Shown here: one piece after another, positions 8,327 to 16,894 of the stretch | How the letters are laid out: the number at the start of each line of letters is the position of its first letter | How positions within the stretch are numbered: the first letter of the stretch is position 1 | Assembly: GCF_900635955.1 (NCBI RefSeq) | Contig: NZ_LR134201.1 | Span: forward strand, 2,604,001-2,668,000 | Direction of reading: 5' to 3' | DNA from: Cedecea lapagei | GTDB lineage: Bacteria > Pseudomonadota > Gammaproteobacteria > Enterobacterales > Enterobacteriaceae | DNA length: 64,000 nucleotides | The notes under the pieces: model-generated | The model's database searches: none | The model's input: the letters and a program-made list of their open reading frames with translations, nothing else | Told to the model about the DNA's origin: nothing | Made by a program: the position numbers and the translations under genes

Positions 8327-9832
8327 GTGTCGACTGCAAACAAAGAACCAGCAGAAAACGTAAGTCTTAACGCGTTTAAGCAACCAAAATCGTTTTACCT
8401 GATTTTCTCCATTGAACTCTGGGAGCGTTTCGGCTATTACGGCCTGCAGGGCATCATGGCCGTTTACCTGGTCAAAATGCTGGGCATGTCCGAAGCGGAC
8501 TCCATTACGCTGTTCTCCTCCTTTAGCGCCCTGGTCTACGGCCTTGTGGCAATTGGCGGCTGGCTGGGCGATAAAGTGCTCGGGACAAAACGCGTCATCA
8601 TGCTCGGTACCATCGTACTGGCCATCGGTTACGCCCTTGTTGCCTGGTCCGGTCACGACGTGAGCGTAGTTTATATCGGTATGGCAACCATCGCGGTAGG
8701 TAACGGCCTGTTCAAGGCTAACCCCTCCTCGCTGCTTTCTACCTGCTATGAGAAAGACGATCCGCGGCTGGACGGTGCATTCACCATGTACTACATGTCC
8801 ATCAACATCGGCTCCTTCTTCTCGATGCTCGCCACCCCATGGCTTGCTGCGCAGTACGGCTGGAGCACCGCGTTCTCTCTGAGCTTCGTCGGTATGCTGA
8901 TCACTCTGGTGAACTTCATCTTCTGTAAGAAGTGGGTGAAGAACTACGGATCTAAACCTGACTTCGCGCCGGTACACTTTGGCAAGCTGCTGGCAACCAT
9001 CGCAGGCGTGGTGGTGCTGATTACCGTTGCGACCTGGCTGCTCCACAACCAGGGCATTGCTCGCGCCGTGCTGGGTCTGGTCGCGCTGGGCATCGTCATT
9101 ATCTTCGCTAAAGAAGCCTTTGCGATGAAAGGTGCCGCTCGCCGTAAGATGATCGTCGCTTTCATCCTGATGGTAGAAGCTATCGTCTTCTTCGTGCTCT
9201 ACAGCCAGATGCCAACGTCCCTGAACTTCTTCGCCATTCGTAACGTGGGCCATGAAATCATGGGCATCACCTTCGAGGCCGAGCAGTTCCAGGCGCTGAA
9301 CCCGTTCTGGATCATGATTGGTAGCCCGATTCTGGCCGCTATCTACAACAAGATGGGTGACCGTCTGCCAATGCCGCACAAGTTCGCTATCGGTATGGTG
9401 CTGTGCTCCTTTGCCTTCCTGGTGCTGCCGGTCGGGACGAAGTTTGCCAACGAAGCGGGTATCGTCTCCGTGAACTGGCTGATCCTGAGCTATGCGCTGC
9501 AGAGTATCGGCGAGCTGATGATTTCCGGTCTGGGTCTCGCCATGGTTGCGCAGCTGGTACCGCAGCGCCTGATGGGCTTCATCATGGGCAGCTGGTTCCT
9601 GACTACTGCAGGTGCGGCAATCATCGCCGGTAAAGTGGCTGGCCTGATGGCGGTACCGGAAAACGTCACCGATCCGCTGCTCTCTCTGGAAGTCTACGGT
9701 CGTGTCTTCATGCAGATCGGTATCGTCACCGCGGTGATTGCCGTGCTGATGCTGCTGACGGCGCCTAAGCTGAACCGCATGACGCAGAGCGAAGACAAAG
9801 CGGAAAAGGTTAATAAAACCGCTACGGCGTAA
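8327..9832 (+). CDS. dtpA: Dipeptide/tripeptide:proton symporter DtpA
   Basis: POT/PTR-family inner-membrane transporter importing di- and tripeptides with protons. The 501-residue protein has about 14 hydrophobic segments. The family signature ELWERFGYYGLQGIM lies near residue 30 and contains the ExxERFxYY proton-coupling motif. A second PTR signature region, FTMYYMSINIGSF, lies near residue 150. The start is GTG (MSTANKEP), as in E. coli, after an AAAGAGG ribosome site. A 600-bp upstream region suggests complex regulation; E. coli dtpA responds to OmpR. Confidence 0.97.
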   Translation: MSTANKEPAENVSLNAFKQPKSFYLIFSIELWERFGYYGLQGIMAVYLVKMLGMSEADSITLFSSFSALVYGLVAIGGWLGDKVLGTKRVIMLGTIVLAIGYALVAWSGHDVSVVYIGMATIAVGNGLFKANPSSLLSTCYEKDDPRLDGAFTMYYMSINIGSFFSMLATPWLAAQYGWSTAFSLSFVGMLITLVNFIFCKKWVKNYGSKPDFAPVHFGKLLATIAGVVVLITVATWLLHNQGIARAVLGLVALGIVIIFAKEAFAMKGAARRKMIVAFILMVEAIVFFVLYSQMPTSLNFFAIRNVGHEIMGITFEAEQFQALNPFWIMIGSPILAAIYNKMGDRLPMPHKFAIGMVLCSFAFLVLPVGTKFANEAGIVSVNWLILSYALQSIGELMISGLGLAMVAQLVPQRLMGFIMGSWFLTTAGAAIIAGKVAGLMAVPENVTDPLLSLEVYGRVFMQIGIVTAVIAVLMLLTAPKLNRMTQSEDKAEKVNKTATA

Positions 9833-9856
9833 CAATCCCTGGAAAAATGATAATTT

Positions 9857-9890
9857 AGCCGCAGGCCTGACAGCCGGCGGCTTTTTTTTT
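9857..9890 (+). terminator. dtpA terminator
   Basis: AGCCGC and GCGGCT arms followed by nine T residues. Confidence 0.8.
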
Positions 9891-9941
9891 CACTGCGTCC
9901 GCACTACCATAAGTTATCTTAGCGCCCCAAAGGAGTTAGTC

Positions 9942-10544
9942 ATGAAACTGTATTTCAAGCCCGGTGCCTGTTCCCTCTCCCCACACATTATTCTGCGTGA
10001 ATCAGGTCTGGACTTCTCGCTGGTGAAAGTCGACCTGGCAACCAAACGCACCGAAAACGGCGACGATTTCCTTGCCATCAACCCAAAAGGCCAGGTGCCT
10101 GCCCTGGTGCTGGATGACGGCTCCCTGCTGACCGAAGGCGTGGCTATCGTCCAGTATCTGGCTGATAAGGTCCCGGACCGTCAGCTGCTGGCGCCGTCAG
10201 GCAGTATGACCCGCTACCACACGCTGGAGTGGCTGAACTACGTCGCAACCGAGCTGCACAAAGGCTTCTCTCCGCTGTTCAACCCGGCCACGCCTGAAGA
10301 GTTCAAGGCAGTGGTTCGCCAGCAGATGGAGAAGAAATTCCATTACGTGAATGAGTCGCTGAAAGACAAGCAGTGGCTGATGGGTTCACGCTTCACGGTG
10401 GTAGATGCTTACCTGTTTACCGTGCTGCGCTGGGCCTATGCCCTGAAGCTGGACCTGACAGGCCTGACGAATATCGAAGAGTTCGTTGAACGTATGAAGG
10501 CGCGCCCAACGGTTTCTGCGGCGCTGGCCGACGAAGGGATTTAA
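9942..10544 (+). CDS. gstA: Glutathione S-transferase GstA
   Basis: Beta-class bacterial GST, 200 residues, conjugating glutathione to electrophiles and having peroxidase activity. The thioredoxin-fold N-terminus MKLYFKPGACSLSP places Cys10, the residue that forms a mixed disulfide with glutathione. The cis-Pro segment GQVPAL and the TEGVAI loop follow, then the helical C-domain. AAAGGAG precedes the ATG. It is monocistronic, bounded by terminators. Confidence 0.96.
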   Translation: MKLYFKPGACSLSPHIILRESGLDFSLVKVDLATKRTENGDDFLAINPKGQVPALVLDDGSLLTEGVAIVQYLADKVPDRQLLAPSGSMTRYHTLEWLNYVATELHKGFSPLFNPATPEEFKAVVRQQMEKKFHYVNESLKDKQWLMGSRFTVVDAYLFTVLRWAYALKLDLTGLTNIEEFVERMKARPTVSAALADEGI

Positions 10545-10560
10545 CTCCTCCTCAATAGCA

Positions 10561-10592
10561 AAAGGCCCTCAGTTCAGTTGAGGGCCTTTCTA
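10561..10592. terminator. Bidirectional terminator between gstA and pdxY
   Basis: AAAGGCCCTCA and TGAGGGCCTTT form an 11-bp stem with a 7-nt loop between two convergent genes. It ends three bases before the pdxY stop. Confidence 0.8.
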
Positions 10593-10594
10593 TT

Positions 10595-11455
10595 TCAGAG
10601 CTTCACCGCGGTGAAGTAATGCTCAGGTTTGGCAATCCCGTCCTGAGCGGCGACCAGCTGTAGCTCATACTCTTCCATGCGTTTGGTGACGATCATAATG
10701 TCGTATACCGCCGCCGTAACGTGCTCGAGTGCCTCACGCAGCGTCGCGCCCTGCAGCAGCTTAACCAGCAGCAGACCACTGGTTACATCGCCTACGCCCA
10801 CGGGCTGACGCTCACCGAAGTCCACCAGCGGGCGGTGAATGTGCCACGCCTCTTCAGCCGTCACCAGCAGCATTTCAAAACGATCCTGCTGATAGCCCGC
10901 CCGCGCCAGGTGCTTCACCAGCACGATTTCTGGTCCCTGGGCGATAAGCTCGCGGGCCGTCGCCACGGCTTCGTCCACGTTGTTAACGCTGTGGCCGCTG
11001 AGGATTTCCAGCTCAATCAGGTTAGGGGCAATAATATCGCTTGCCGGCATGGCGTAACGCGTGTGGTACTCCGCCACGCCCGGGGCCACTATGCACCCTT
11101 TTTCCGGATGGCCCATCACGGGATCGCAGAAGTATTTGGCGTTGGGGTTAGCCGCCTTCACCTGACGCACGATAGAGAGAATATGCTCCCCCTGCTCCGC
11201 CGAGCCCAGATAGCCGCTCAGCACCGCGTCACAGCGCTGCAGCTGGCCGATATCCGCAATCCCCTGCACAATCTCGCTCAGATGGCTGGCGGGCATCACG
11301 CTGCCGGTCCATTTCCCGTACTGCGTGTGGTTGGAGAACTGCACCGTGTTTAGCGGCCAGACGTTAGCGCCCAGGCGGCGCATCGGAAATTCGGCGGCGC
11401 TGTTGCCGGCGTGACCAAATACCACATGGGACTGGATGGCAAGAATGTTTTTCAT
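10595..11455 (-). CDS. pdxY: Pyridoxal kinase PdxY
   Basis: Ribokinase-family kinase phosphorylating pyridoxal in vitamin B6 salvage. Length is 286 residues (287 in E. coli). Visible: N-terminal SHVVFGHAGNSAA substrate region, FCDPVMGHPEKG, and the ATP/catalytic segment PVGVGDVTSGLLL with the catalytic Asp in the GVGD motif (GTGD in many relatives). Downstream of tyrS and pdxH on the same strand, although a strong hairpin separates it from tyrS. In E. coli the pdxH-tyrS-pdxY order is conserved. Confidence 0.96.
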   Translation of the reverse strand: MKNILAIQSHVVFGHAGNSAAEFPMRRLGANVWPLNTVQFSNHTQYGKWTGSVMPASHLSEIVQGIADIGQLQRCDAVLSGYLGSAEQGEHILSIVRQVKAANPNAKYFCDPVMGHPEKGCIVAPGVAEYHTRYAMPASDIIAPNLIELEILSGHSVNNVDEAVATARELIAQGPEIVLVKHLARAGYQQDRFEMLLVTAEEAWHIHRPLVDFGERQPVGVGDVTSGLLLVKLLQGATLREALEHVTAAVYDIMIVTKRMEEYELQLVAAQDGIAKPEHYFTAVKL

Positions 11456-11490
11456 TTTCTACTCAGGTATCGCCAGGTGTTGTGCTTGCT

Positions 11491-11519
11491 AAAAAAAACA
11501 CGGCCTGAGCCGTGTTTTT
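11491..11519 (-). terminator. tyrS terminator
   Basis: AACACGGC and GCCGTGTT arms with a CTGA loop; on the minus strand the hairpin is followed by a run of T residues. It lies between tyrS and pdxY. Confidence 0.75.
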
Positions 11520-11532
11520 CCGAACTTATAAC

Positions 11533-12807
11533 TTATTTCCAGCAGACGAGGCAGTAGTTCTTTTTACCGCGACGCAGCAGGGTGTAACGGTTAAACAGAA
11601 TATCGCCTTCGGTGAAGGTATATTCCGGATCAGACTGCTTCTCGCCGTTAATGGTAATCGCATTCTGAGCGATGGTCTTACGGGCCTGGCCACGGGATGG
11701 CTGAAGCTCGGAGTCCACCAGCGCCTGCTGCAGGTCAGCACCGCGCTCGATTTCCACCATCGGTACGCCGTCCTGAGCCAGCTGTTCGAAGTCCGCTTCG
11801 CTCAGATCGCTGAGGTTGCCGTTAAACAGGCTGGCGGTGATGCGTTTGGCGGCGGTCAACCCTTCTTCACCGTGGACCAGACGAGTCACCTGCTCTGCCA
11901 GCACGTACTGAGCGCGAGGCGCGGCACCGCTGTTTTTGTCTTCTTCTTCCAGAGCGTTGATCTCTGCAATGTCCATAAAGGTGAAGAACTTCAGGAAGCG
12001 ATAAACGTCCGCGTCCGCGGTGTTGATCCAGAACTGATAGAATTTGTACGGGCTGGTTTTCTTTGGATCCAGCCAGACCGCGCCGCCTTCGGTTTTACCG
12101 AACTTAGTGCCGTCGGATTTGGTGATCAGCGGAACGGTCAGGCCGAACGCCTGCTGCTGGTGCAGACGACGAGTCAGGTCGATACCGGAGGTAATGTTGC
12201 CCCACTGGTCAGAACCGCCGATCTGCAGCACCACGCCGTGCAGTTTATTCAGGCAGGCAAAGTCGTAACCCTGCAGCAGGTTATAGGAGAACTCGGTAAA
12301 GGAGATCCCAACGTCATCACGGTTCAGGCGCTGTTTTACGGCCTCTTTGTTAATCATCTGGTTAACAGAGAAGTGCTTGCCGATATCGCGCAGGAAGGTC
12401 AGCACGTTCATGCTGCCGAACCAGTCATAGTTGTTTGCCGCGACGGCAGAGTTTTCACCGCAGTCAAAGTCGAGGAACGGCGCAACCTGACGGCGAATTT
12501 TTTCCACCCACTCCTGCACGGTATCTTCGGTGTTCAGCTTGCGCTCAACGGCTTTAAAGCTTGGGTCGCCGATAAGACCGGTCGCGCCGCCCACGAGGGC
12601 AACCGGCTTGTGGCCTGCTTCCTGAAAGCGTTTCAGGCACAGCAGCGGAACCAGATGGCCCAAATGCAGGCTGTCGGCGGTCGGATCGAAGCCGCAATAG
12701 AGTGCAATTGGCCCCTGCGCCAGTCGCTCTGCTAACGCATCCTCATCCGTCACCTGGGCCACCAGGCCCCGCTCTTGCAATTGTTTTATCAAATTGATGT
12801 TCGCCAT
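11533..12807 (-). CDS. tyrS: Tyrosyl-tRNA synthetase
   Basis: Class I aminoacyl-tRNA synthetase charging tRNA-Tyr. The ATG beginning MANINLIKQL gives 424 residues, exactly E. coli length, with GGAGAA upstream; in-frame codons further up are rejected. HIGH-like motif HLGH follows DSLHLGH near residue 45. YNLLQGYDFACL forms the tyrosine pocket, and the KMSKS-like loop is KFGKTEGG. A C-terminal S4 RNA-binding domain contains PSRGQARKTI. Essential housekeeping gene, part of the pdxH-tyrS-pdxY neighbourhood. Confidence 0.98.
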   Translation of the reverse strand: MANINLIKQLQERGLVAQVTDEDALAERLAQGPIALYCGFDPTADSLHLGHLVPLLCLKRFQEAGHKPVALVGGATGLIGDPSFKAVERKLNTEDTVQEWVEKIRRQVAPFLDFDCGENSAVAANNYDWFGSMNVLTFLRDIGKHFSVNQMINKEAVKQRLNRDDVGISFTEFSYNLLQGYDFACLNKLHGVVLQIGGSDQWGNITSGIDLTRRLHQQQAFGLTVPLITKSDGTKFGKTEGGAVWLDPKKTSPYKFYQFWINTADADVYRFLKFFTFMDIAEINALEEEDKNSGAAPRAQYVLAEQVTRLVHGEEGLTAAKRITASLFNGNLSDLSEADFEQLAQDGVPMVEIERGADLQQALVDSELQPSRGQARKTIAQNAITINGEKQSDPEYTFTEGDILFNRYTLLRRGKKNYCLVCWK

Positions 12808-12946
12808 CAAATTCTCCATCTCTATACGACTGCACCTTTGCCGGTACACGGCTTTTCGCCCACTGGCGAAAGAGTTCATTTTTTAGGGGACATAGAATAA
12901 AGCGCTGACACAGTTAGCACCAGCGCTTAAGGTGAAAATCCTGACT

Positions 12947-13603
12947 TTACGGTGCGAGACGGTCTATTTTCCAGGCAGTTCCGTCGCGCTGGTAAAGGAA
13001 GCGGTCGTGCAGGCGGTGTTCTCCTCCCTGCCAGAACTCCATCTGTTCAATGCTGACGCGGTAGCCGCCCCAGAAACTCGGCAGCGGCACCTCGCCCTGC
13101 TGGAACTTCTGTTTAAGCTCAAGGAATTTACTTTCAAGCACGCCGCGCGCGGAAATGCGGCTCGACTGCTTCGACACCCAGGCCCCGATCTGGCTATCCT
13201 TCGGGCGGCTATGGAAGTACTTCAGCACTTCAAGCGTAGAAAGACGTTCGGCGGTGCCCTGCACCATCACCTGACGTTCCAGCATGTGCCAGGGGAAATG
13301 CAGGCTGACTCGCGGATTGTGTTCGATATGGTGCGCCTTGCGCGAGCCGAGATTGGTGTAAAACACCAGCCCTCTTTCGTCGAAATGCTTGAGCAGCACG
13401 ATGCGCTGGTAGGGCTGGCCGTTTTCATCAACCGTCGCGACGACCATCGCCGTCGGGTCGGCAAGCTTCGCCTCGCAGGCCTGCGCCAGCCAGCGTTCAA
13501 ACAGCGGCAGCGGCGTGTCGGTGAGATCGCGGCGGCGAAGGCCGCCTTTGGTGTATTCGCGGCGCAGGTGCGCAATCTGTTGCAAAGAGTCGTTATCAGA
13601 CAT
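12947..13603 (-). CDS. pdxH: Pyridoxine/pyridoxamine 5'-phosphate oxidase
   Basis: FMN-dependent oxidase making pyridoxal phosphate from PNP or PMP, the last step of B6 synthesis and salvage. Its 218 residues equal E. coli PdxH. Conserved segments: REYTKGGLRRRDL, the FMN-binding RIVLLKHFDERG, TNLGSRKAHHI and the C-terminal VEFW-like QMEFWQGGEHRLHDR. It lies upstream of tyrS with an intergenic gap of about 140 bases. Confidence 0.97.
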   Translation of the reverse strand: MSDNDSLQQIAHLRREYTKGGLRRRDLTDTPLPLFERWLAQACEAKLADPTAMVVATVDENGQPYQRIVLLKHFDERGLVFYTNLGSRKAHHIEHNPRVSLHFPWHMLERQVMVQGTAERLSTLEVLKYFHSRPKDSQIGAWVSKQSSRISARGVLESKFLELKQKFQQGEVPLPSFWGGYRVSIEQMEFWQGGEHRLHDRFLYQRDGTAWKIDRLAP

Positions 13604-13660
13604 GGCGTTACGTCAGGCTATCTTCGGGTGGAGCTATTGTGCTCTCCACCCCGAGAAATC

Positions 13661-13984
13661 TCAACGTTTGGCCGTTTGCAGCTGGCAATTATTCAGCACG
13701 ATAGTGTCTTTACGGTAGACCGTGGCGCTGTCGCCCTTAGACCACAATACGTAAACGCCGTCGGTGTAACGGGCGCCGGAGGCGGAAAGGCCCTGAGTAA
13801 GCGTCAGCAGCTGGTTGTCGTAGACAAAGCTCACCTGCTGTTTGTCGTTATTCAGCTTTACGGTCAGCGGCTTTTCATCGCACTTATAGGCCAGGGTGTC
13901 GGTATGCATTCTTTCGAGGAAAGCGTTGTAGTAGCTACAGCCGGCAAGCAGCATTGGCAGGGTGGCAACAAGCAGTTTTTTCAT
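13661..13984 (-). CDS. mliC: Membrane-bound C-type lysozyme inhibitor MliC
   Basis: Outer-membrane lipoprotein that blocks host C-type lysozyme. The 107-residue precursor has a signal peptide and lipobox LLAGC (lipidated Cys about residue 16). The mature domain shows the MliC pattern: YKCDEKPLTVKLNN, then SGARYTDGVYVLWSKGDSA, whose conserved Ser/Lys region inserts into the lysozyme active site, and a C-terminal NC pair for the disulfide. Located between anmK and pdxH as in E. coli. Confidence 0.93.
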   Translation of the reverse strand: MKKLLVATLPMLLAGCSYYNAFLERMHTDTLAYKCDEKPLTVKLNNDKQQVSFVYDNQLLTLTQGLSASGARYTDGVYVLWSKGDSATVYRKDTIVLNNCQLQTAKR

Positions 13985-14074
13985 CTGAGTATCCTGAAGA
14001 TCTTCTTATCCCTGGAGGGCCTGCGCCCTCCTGACAAGCTCAGTTTAACGGTTTCCTGATGAGGATAATTTCAG

Positions 14075-15199
14075 TTAACTCCGATTATGGCGAGGATTAG
14101 CCGGATAGATGGCGCCGAGAATCGTAGGCTCAGAGGCTCCGGTGACGGAAGGAAGATTCCCCGGCAGGCCGGACATTGTGCGATAGGCCAGCCAGGCAAA
14201 AGCCAGCGCCTCCATGTCGTCACCGCTGATCCCGGCCTCGTCGGTCGTCGTCACCTCTATCCCCGGCAGCAGCGCGGCCAGGCGAGCCATTAACAGCGGG
14301 TTACGGCTGCCTCCGCCGCAGACCATGACGCGCTCGCAGCCGCCGCTTAACAGCACCTGCTCGGCGATGGTTGTGGCGGTCAGCTCGGTGAGCGTGGCCT
14401 GAACATCTTCTCCCGCCAGCGCCGGGAACCTGGCTAGCTGGCGCTCAAGCCAGCCATAGTTAAAGTACTCGCGGCCGGTACTCTTGGGTGCGGGAGCCGA
14501 AAAATAGGGATCGCTTAGCATCTGCTGGAGTAAAGGAATAATGACCCTTCCGCCGCTCGCCCATTCGGCGTCTTTGTCGTAGCCTTTCCCCCGCTGCCGC
14601 CAGATCCACGCATCCATCAGCATGTTGCCGGGCCCGGTATCATAGCCTCTGACGGGCTGGCCGGGGATCAGCAGCGAGAGATTAGCAATGCCGCCGATAT
14701 TAAGCACCATACGGCGTTCCACCGGGTGAGCCAGCAGCGCCTGATGAAACGCCGGCACCAGCGGTGCCCCCTGCCCGCCGAGGGCCATATCGCGGCGGCG
14801 AAAATCGCCCACCACGGTAATACCGGTCAACGCCACGATTTGGTTATTGTCGCCGATCTGGAGGGTATGGGCGGCTTCACCCTGGGGTTCATGCCAGACG
14901 GTTTGACCGTGGCAGCCGATGGCGGTAACGTCATCCGGGCGCAGCCCTTCTCGTTTAACAAGGATTTGCACCGCCTCTGCGAACAATTTTCCCAGGCGGT
15001 TGTCCAATTGGCCGAACTGGGAGAGCGTGAGCTGCTGCCCCTGGCAAACGGCAAGAATGGCGTTTTTGATGGCCAGCGGCATCGGGTGACTGTAGCTCGC
15101 CTGCTGGACGACCAGATGTTCATCGATAGCGGCCAGCACCACATCGATGCCGTCCAGGCTGGTACCTGACATCACGCCAATATAGCGACCTGATTTCAT
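14075..15199 (-). CDS. anmK: Anhydro-N-acetylmuramic acid kinase
   Basis: Converts imported 1,6-anhydro-MurNAc into MurNAc-6-phosphate during cell-wall recycling. Start ATG (MKSGRYIGVMSG) has AAGGAG at good spacing; an in-frame GTG two codons earlier is less likely. The N-terminal GVMSGTSLDGID is the ATP-binding phosphate loop of the family. Later VNIGGIANLS, GYDTGPGNMLMDAW and CGGGSRNPLLM complete the actin-like ATPase fold and catalytic Asp region. 374 residues (369 in E. coli). Next to mliC, both tied to the cell wall. Confidence 0.96.
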   Translation of the reverse strand: MKSGRYIGVMSGTSLDGIDVVLAAIDEHLVVQQASYSHPMPLAIKNAILAVCQGQQLTLSQFGQLDNRLGKLFAEAVQILVKREGLRPDDVTAIGCHGQTVWHEPQGEAAHTLQIGDNNQIVALTGITVVGDFRRRDMALGGQGAPLVPAFHQALLAHPVERRMVLNIGGIANLSLLIPGQPVRGYDTGPGNMLMDAWIWRQRGKGYDKDAEWASGGRVIIPLLQQMLSDPYFSAPAPKSTGREYFNYGWLERQLARFPALAGEDVQATLTELTATTIAEQVLLSGGCERVMVCGGGSRNPLLMARLAALLPGIEVTTTDEAGISGDDMEALAFAWLAYRTMSGLPGNLPSVTGASEPTILGAIYPANPRHNRS

Positions 15200-15346
15200 C
15201 GTCACTCCTTATTTTCGCCGGGGCGATAAGTTGATGCTGTTAAGCTAACATGCAATGTTATGATTTATTAATGATTTTTATTAATAATCTGTGTCACCTG
15301 ACGCAACACACGTTCTGCGCCTTAACCGAAATTCTCAAAGCGCAGC

Positions 15347-15363
15347 GGTTTAATTGTTGTTAA
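15347..15363 (+). promoter_or_regulatory. PhoP box upstream of slyB
   Basis: GGTTTA-N5-TGTTAA closely matches the PhoP direct repeat (T/G)GTTTA-N5-(T/G)GTTTA. slyB is a known PhoP-regulated gene in E. coli and Salmonella, so the placement, about 130 bases before the ATG, supports magnesium-limitation control here too. Confidence 0.7.
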
Positions 15364-15490
15364 AGAGATTTGATTTACTATTTTTACAGGATTGTTGTAG
15401 AACAAATATGAACTATGGCCAGGAATTGCCATATAATTTAGCCACAACGGATGCTCACCGAGCGTTGATGGGTTCACAGGAGAGGTACAA

Positions 15491-15955
15491 ATGATTTCAC
15501 GTGTTTTGGCAGTTTCACTGGTTGCTCTGAGCCTTGCTGGCTGTGCTAACGAAGGGCTGTCCGGCGATGTTTATAATGCGTCGGAAGCTAAACAGGTAAG
15601 AACCGTGACTTACGGTACGATTACCCACGTTCGCGCCGTCACCATTAAAGGCAGCGATGGCAACAGCACTATCGGCGCCATCGGCGGCGCGGTGCTGGGC
15701 GGCCTGCTCGGTAACACCGTAGGCGGCGGCACAGGCCGTACGCTGGCGACCGCAGGCGGCGCAGTAGCCGGCGGCCTGGCGGGCGACGCCATTGGCGGCG
15801 CAGCGGGTAACAGCAAAGGCGTTGAGCTGGAAATCCGTAAAGACGACGGTCAGACCATCATTGCCGTGCAGAAACAGGGTGACACTCGTTACTCCGTTGG
15901 TCAGCGCGTTGCCATCTCCGGCAGCGGCAACAACATCACCGTTGCTCCTCGCTAA
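15491..15955 (+). CDS. slyB: Outer-membrane lipoprotein SlyB
   Basis: Glycine-zipper lipoprotein that stabilises the outer membrane under PhoPQ-inducing stress. The 154-residue precursor has a signal peptide and lipobox SLAGC (Cys about residue 18). The central region is a run of glycine-zipper helices, including GGAVLGGLLGNTVGGGTG and GGAVAGGLAGDAIGGAAG, followed by a C-terminal beta domain (YSVGQRVAISG). An AGGAG ribosome site precedes the ATG. In E. coli slyA faces it directly; here an eight-gene block is inserted between them. Confidence 0.96.
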   Translation: MISRVLAVSLVALSLAGCANEGLSGDVYNASEAKQVRTVTYGTITHVRAVTIKGSDGNSTIGAIGGAVLGGLLGNTVGGGTGRTLATAGGAVAGGLAGDAIGGAAGNSKGVELEIRKDDGQTIIAVQKQGDTRYSVGQRVAISGSGNNITVAPR

Positions 15956-15973
15956 GATAACGCTCAATGATTT

Positions 15974-16000
15974 AAGGCCCGCACTGCGGGCCTTTTGTTT
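15974..16000 (+). terminator. Terminator between slyB and the inserted cluster
   Basis: AAGGCCCGC and GCGGGCCTT with a 3-nt loop, followed by TTGTTTTA. It is symmetric enough to serve both convergent transcripts. Confidence 0.8.
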
Positions 16001-16893
16001 TAGTAGGTTATGCCTGGGGGATTCACTTCCGAACCGGGAACGGCTTCTCCCTGCTCTCCCCACCTGGCCAGAACCTGCTGATATTCTCCCCGTTGAATCG
16101 CGCCATCCAGCGCCGCCTGCAGCGCATACACCAGCCCGTTGCCTTTCTTCGTGGTGGTCGCCACATAGGCCTTTTTCGGCCCAAGCCCCACCACTCGCGT
16201 GGTCCCCGTTAACGCAGATTTATAAGCCGTAATCGACTGCGGCCCGAAGAACACATCGGCCCTGCCAGACTGGATATAAAGGTTCGCAGAGGCGTCATCG
16301 GTGACGTAGACGGGCAACGCTGGTTCACGCCCCGCGCGTTCGTTTTCCGCATTCCAGCCGAGAAGAATACGCTCCTGATTCGTTCCGGCTCCCACGATAA
16401 CCTTGCGCCCCGCAAGATCTTCTGCCTTACCAATCGTCTGAATTGGACTGCTGGCCTTCACCGCAAACGAGAGCGAATCCACACGATAGGTGGCAAAGTC
16501 GAACTTCTCTTTACGCTGTTCCGTCACGGCAATATTCACCAGCGCCACGTCATAACGCCCGGAAGTAATGCCCAGCGGCCAGTCCTCCCAGGCGGTAGGC
16601 ACGAGCTTAAGCTTCAGGCCAAGGCTTGCCGCCAGCAGCCGCGCAATATCCGGATCGCTGCCTATGCGCGTGCGGTTATCGCTAGCCAGCAGGGCCAGCG
16701 GCGGAGAATTTAGCGCGGAGATAGCCACCGTCAGCGTGCCCGGCTCAACAAAATGGTAGCCCGCAGGAATTTTTGCAATGGCCTGCTCGTCCCGGGCGAT
16801 ATTCAGCGGTTTTTCATTGGCGGCCAGGTCAATCCCCGTATGCGCCTGGGCCGCTGAGGCACAGACCAGCAGCGCTATTAATCCATATTTCAT
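16000..16893 (-). CDS. Periplasmic solute-binding protein of an amino-acid-type ABC importer (first copy)
   Basis: Family 3 (PAAT-type) solute-binding protein, 297 residues with a cleavable signal peptide (MKYGLIALLVCASAAQA). It shares long motifs with the second binding protein of the cluster: SALNSPPLALL, TAWEDWPLGITSGRYDVA, QRKEKFDFATYR, VGAGTNQERILL and SGRADVFFGP. The family binds polar amino acids or their derivatives. It ends one base before the ATPase gene begins and is the promoter-distal gene. The substrate is not determined; S-modified cysteine is inferred from the neighbouring enzymes. Confidence 0.85.
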   Translation of the reverse strand: MKYGLIALLVCASAAQAHTGIDLAANEKPLNIARDEQAIAKIPAGYHFVEPGTLTVAISALNSPPLALLASDNRTRIGSDPDIARLLAASLGLKLKLVPTAWEDWPLGITSGRYDVALVNIAVTEQRKEKFDFATYRVDSLSFAVKASSPIQTIGKAEDLAGRKVIVGAGTNQERILLGWNAENERAGREPALPVYVTDDASANLYIQSGRADVFFGPQSITAYKSALTGTTRVVGLGPKKAYVATTTKKGNGLVYALQAALDGAIQRGEYQQVLARWGEQGEAVPGSEVNPPGITY

Positions 16894-16894
16894 T

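Noticed and set aside
8100..8339. 79-codon minus-strand frame upstream of dtpA
   Set aside because: No ribosome site, overlaps the dtpA start and has no recognisable features.
8297..9835. 512-codon minus-strand frame opposite dtpA
   Set aside because: His/Gln/Arg-rich low-complexity composition is the typical shadow of a highly biased membrane protein gene; dtpA on the plus strand is certain.
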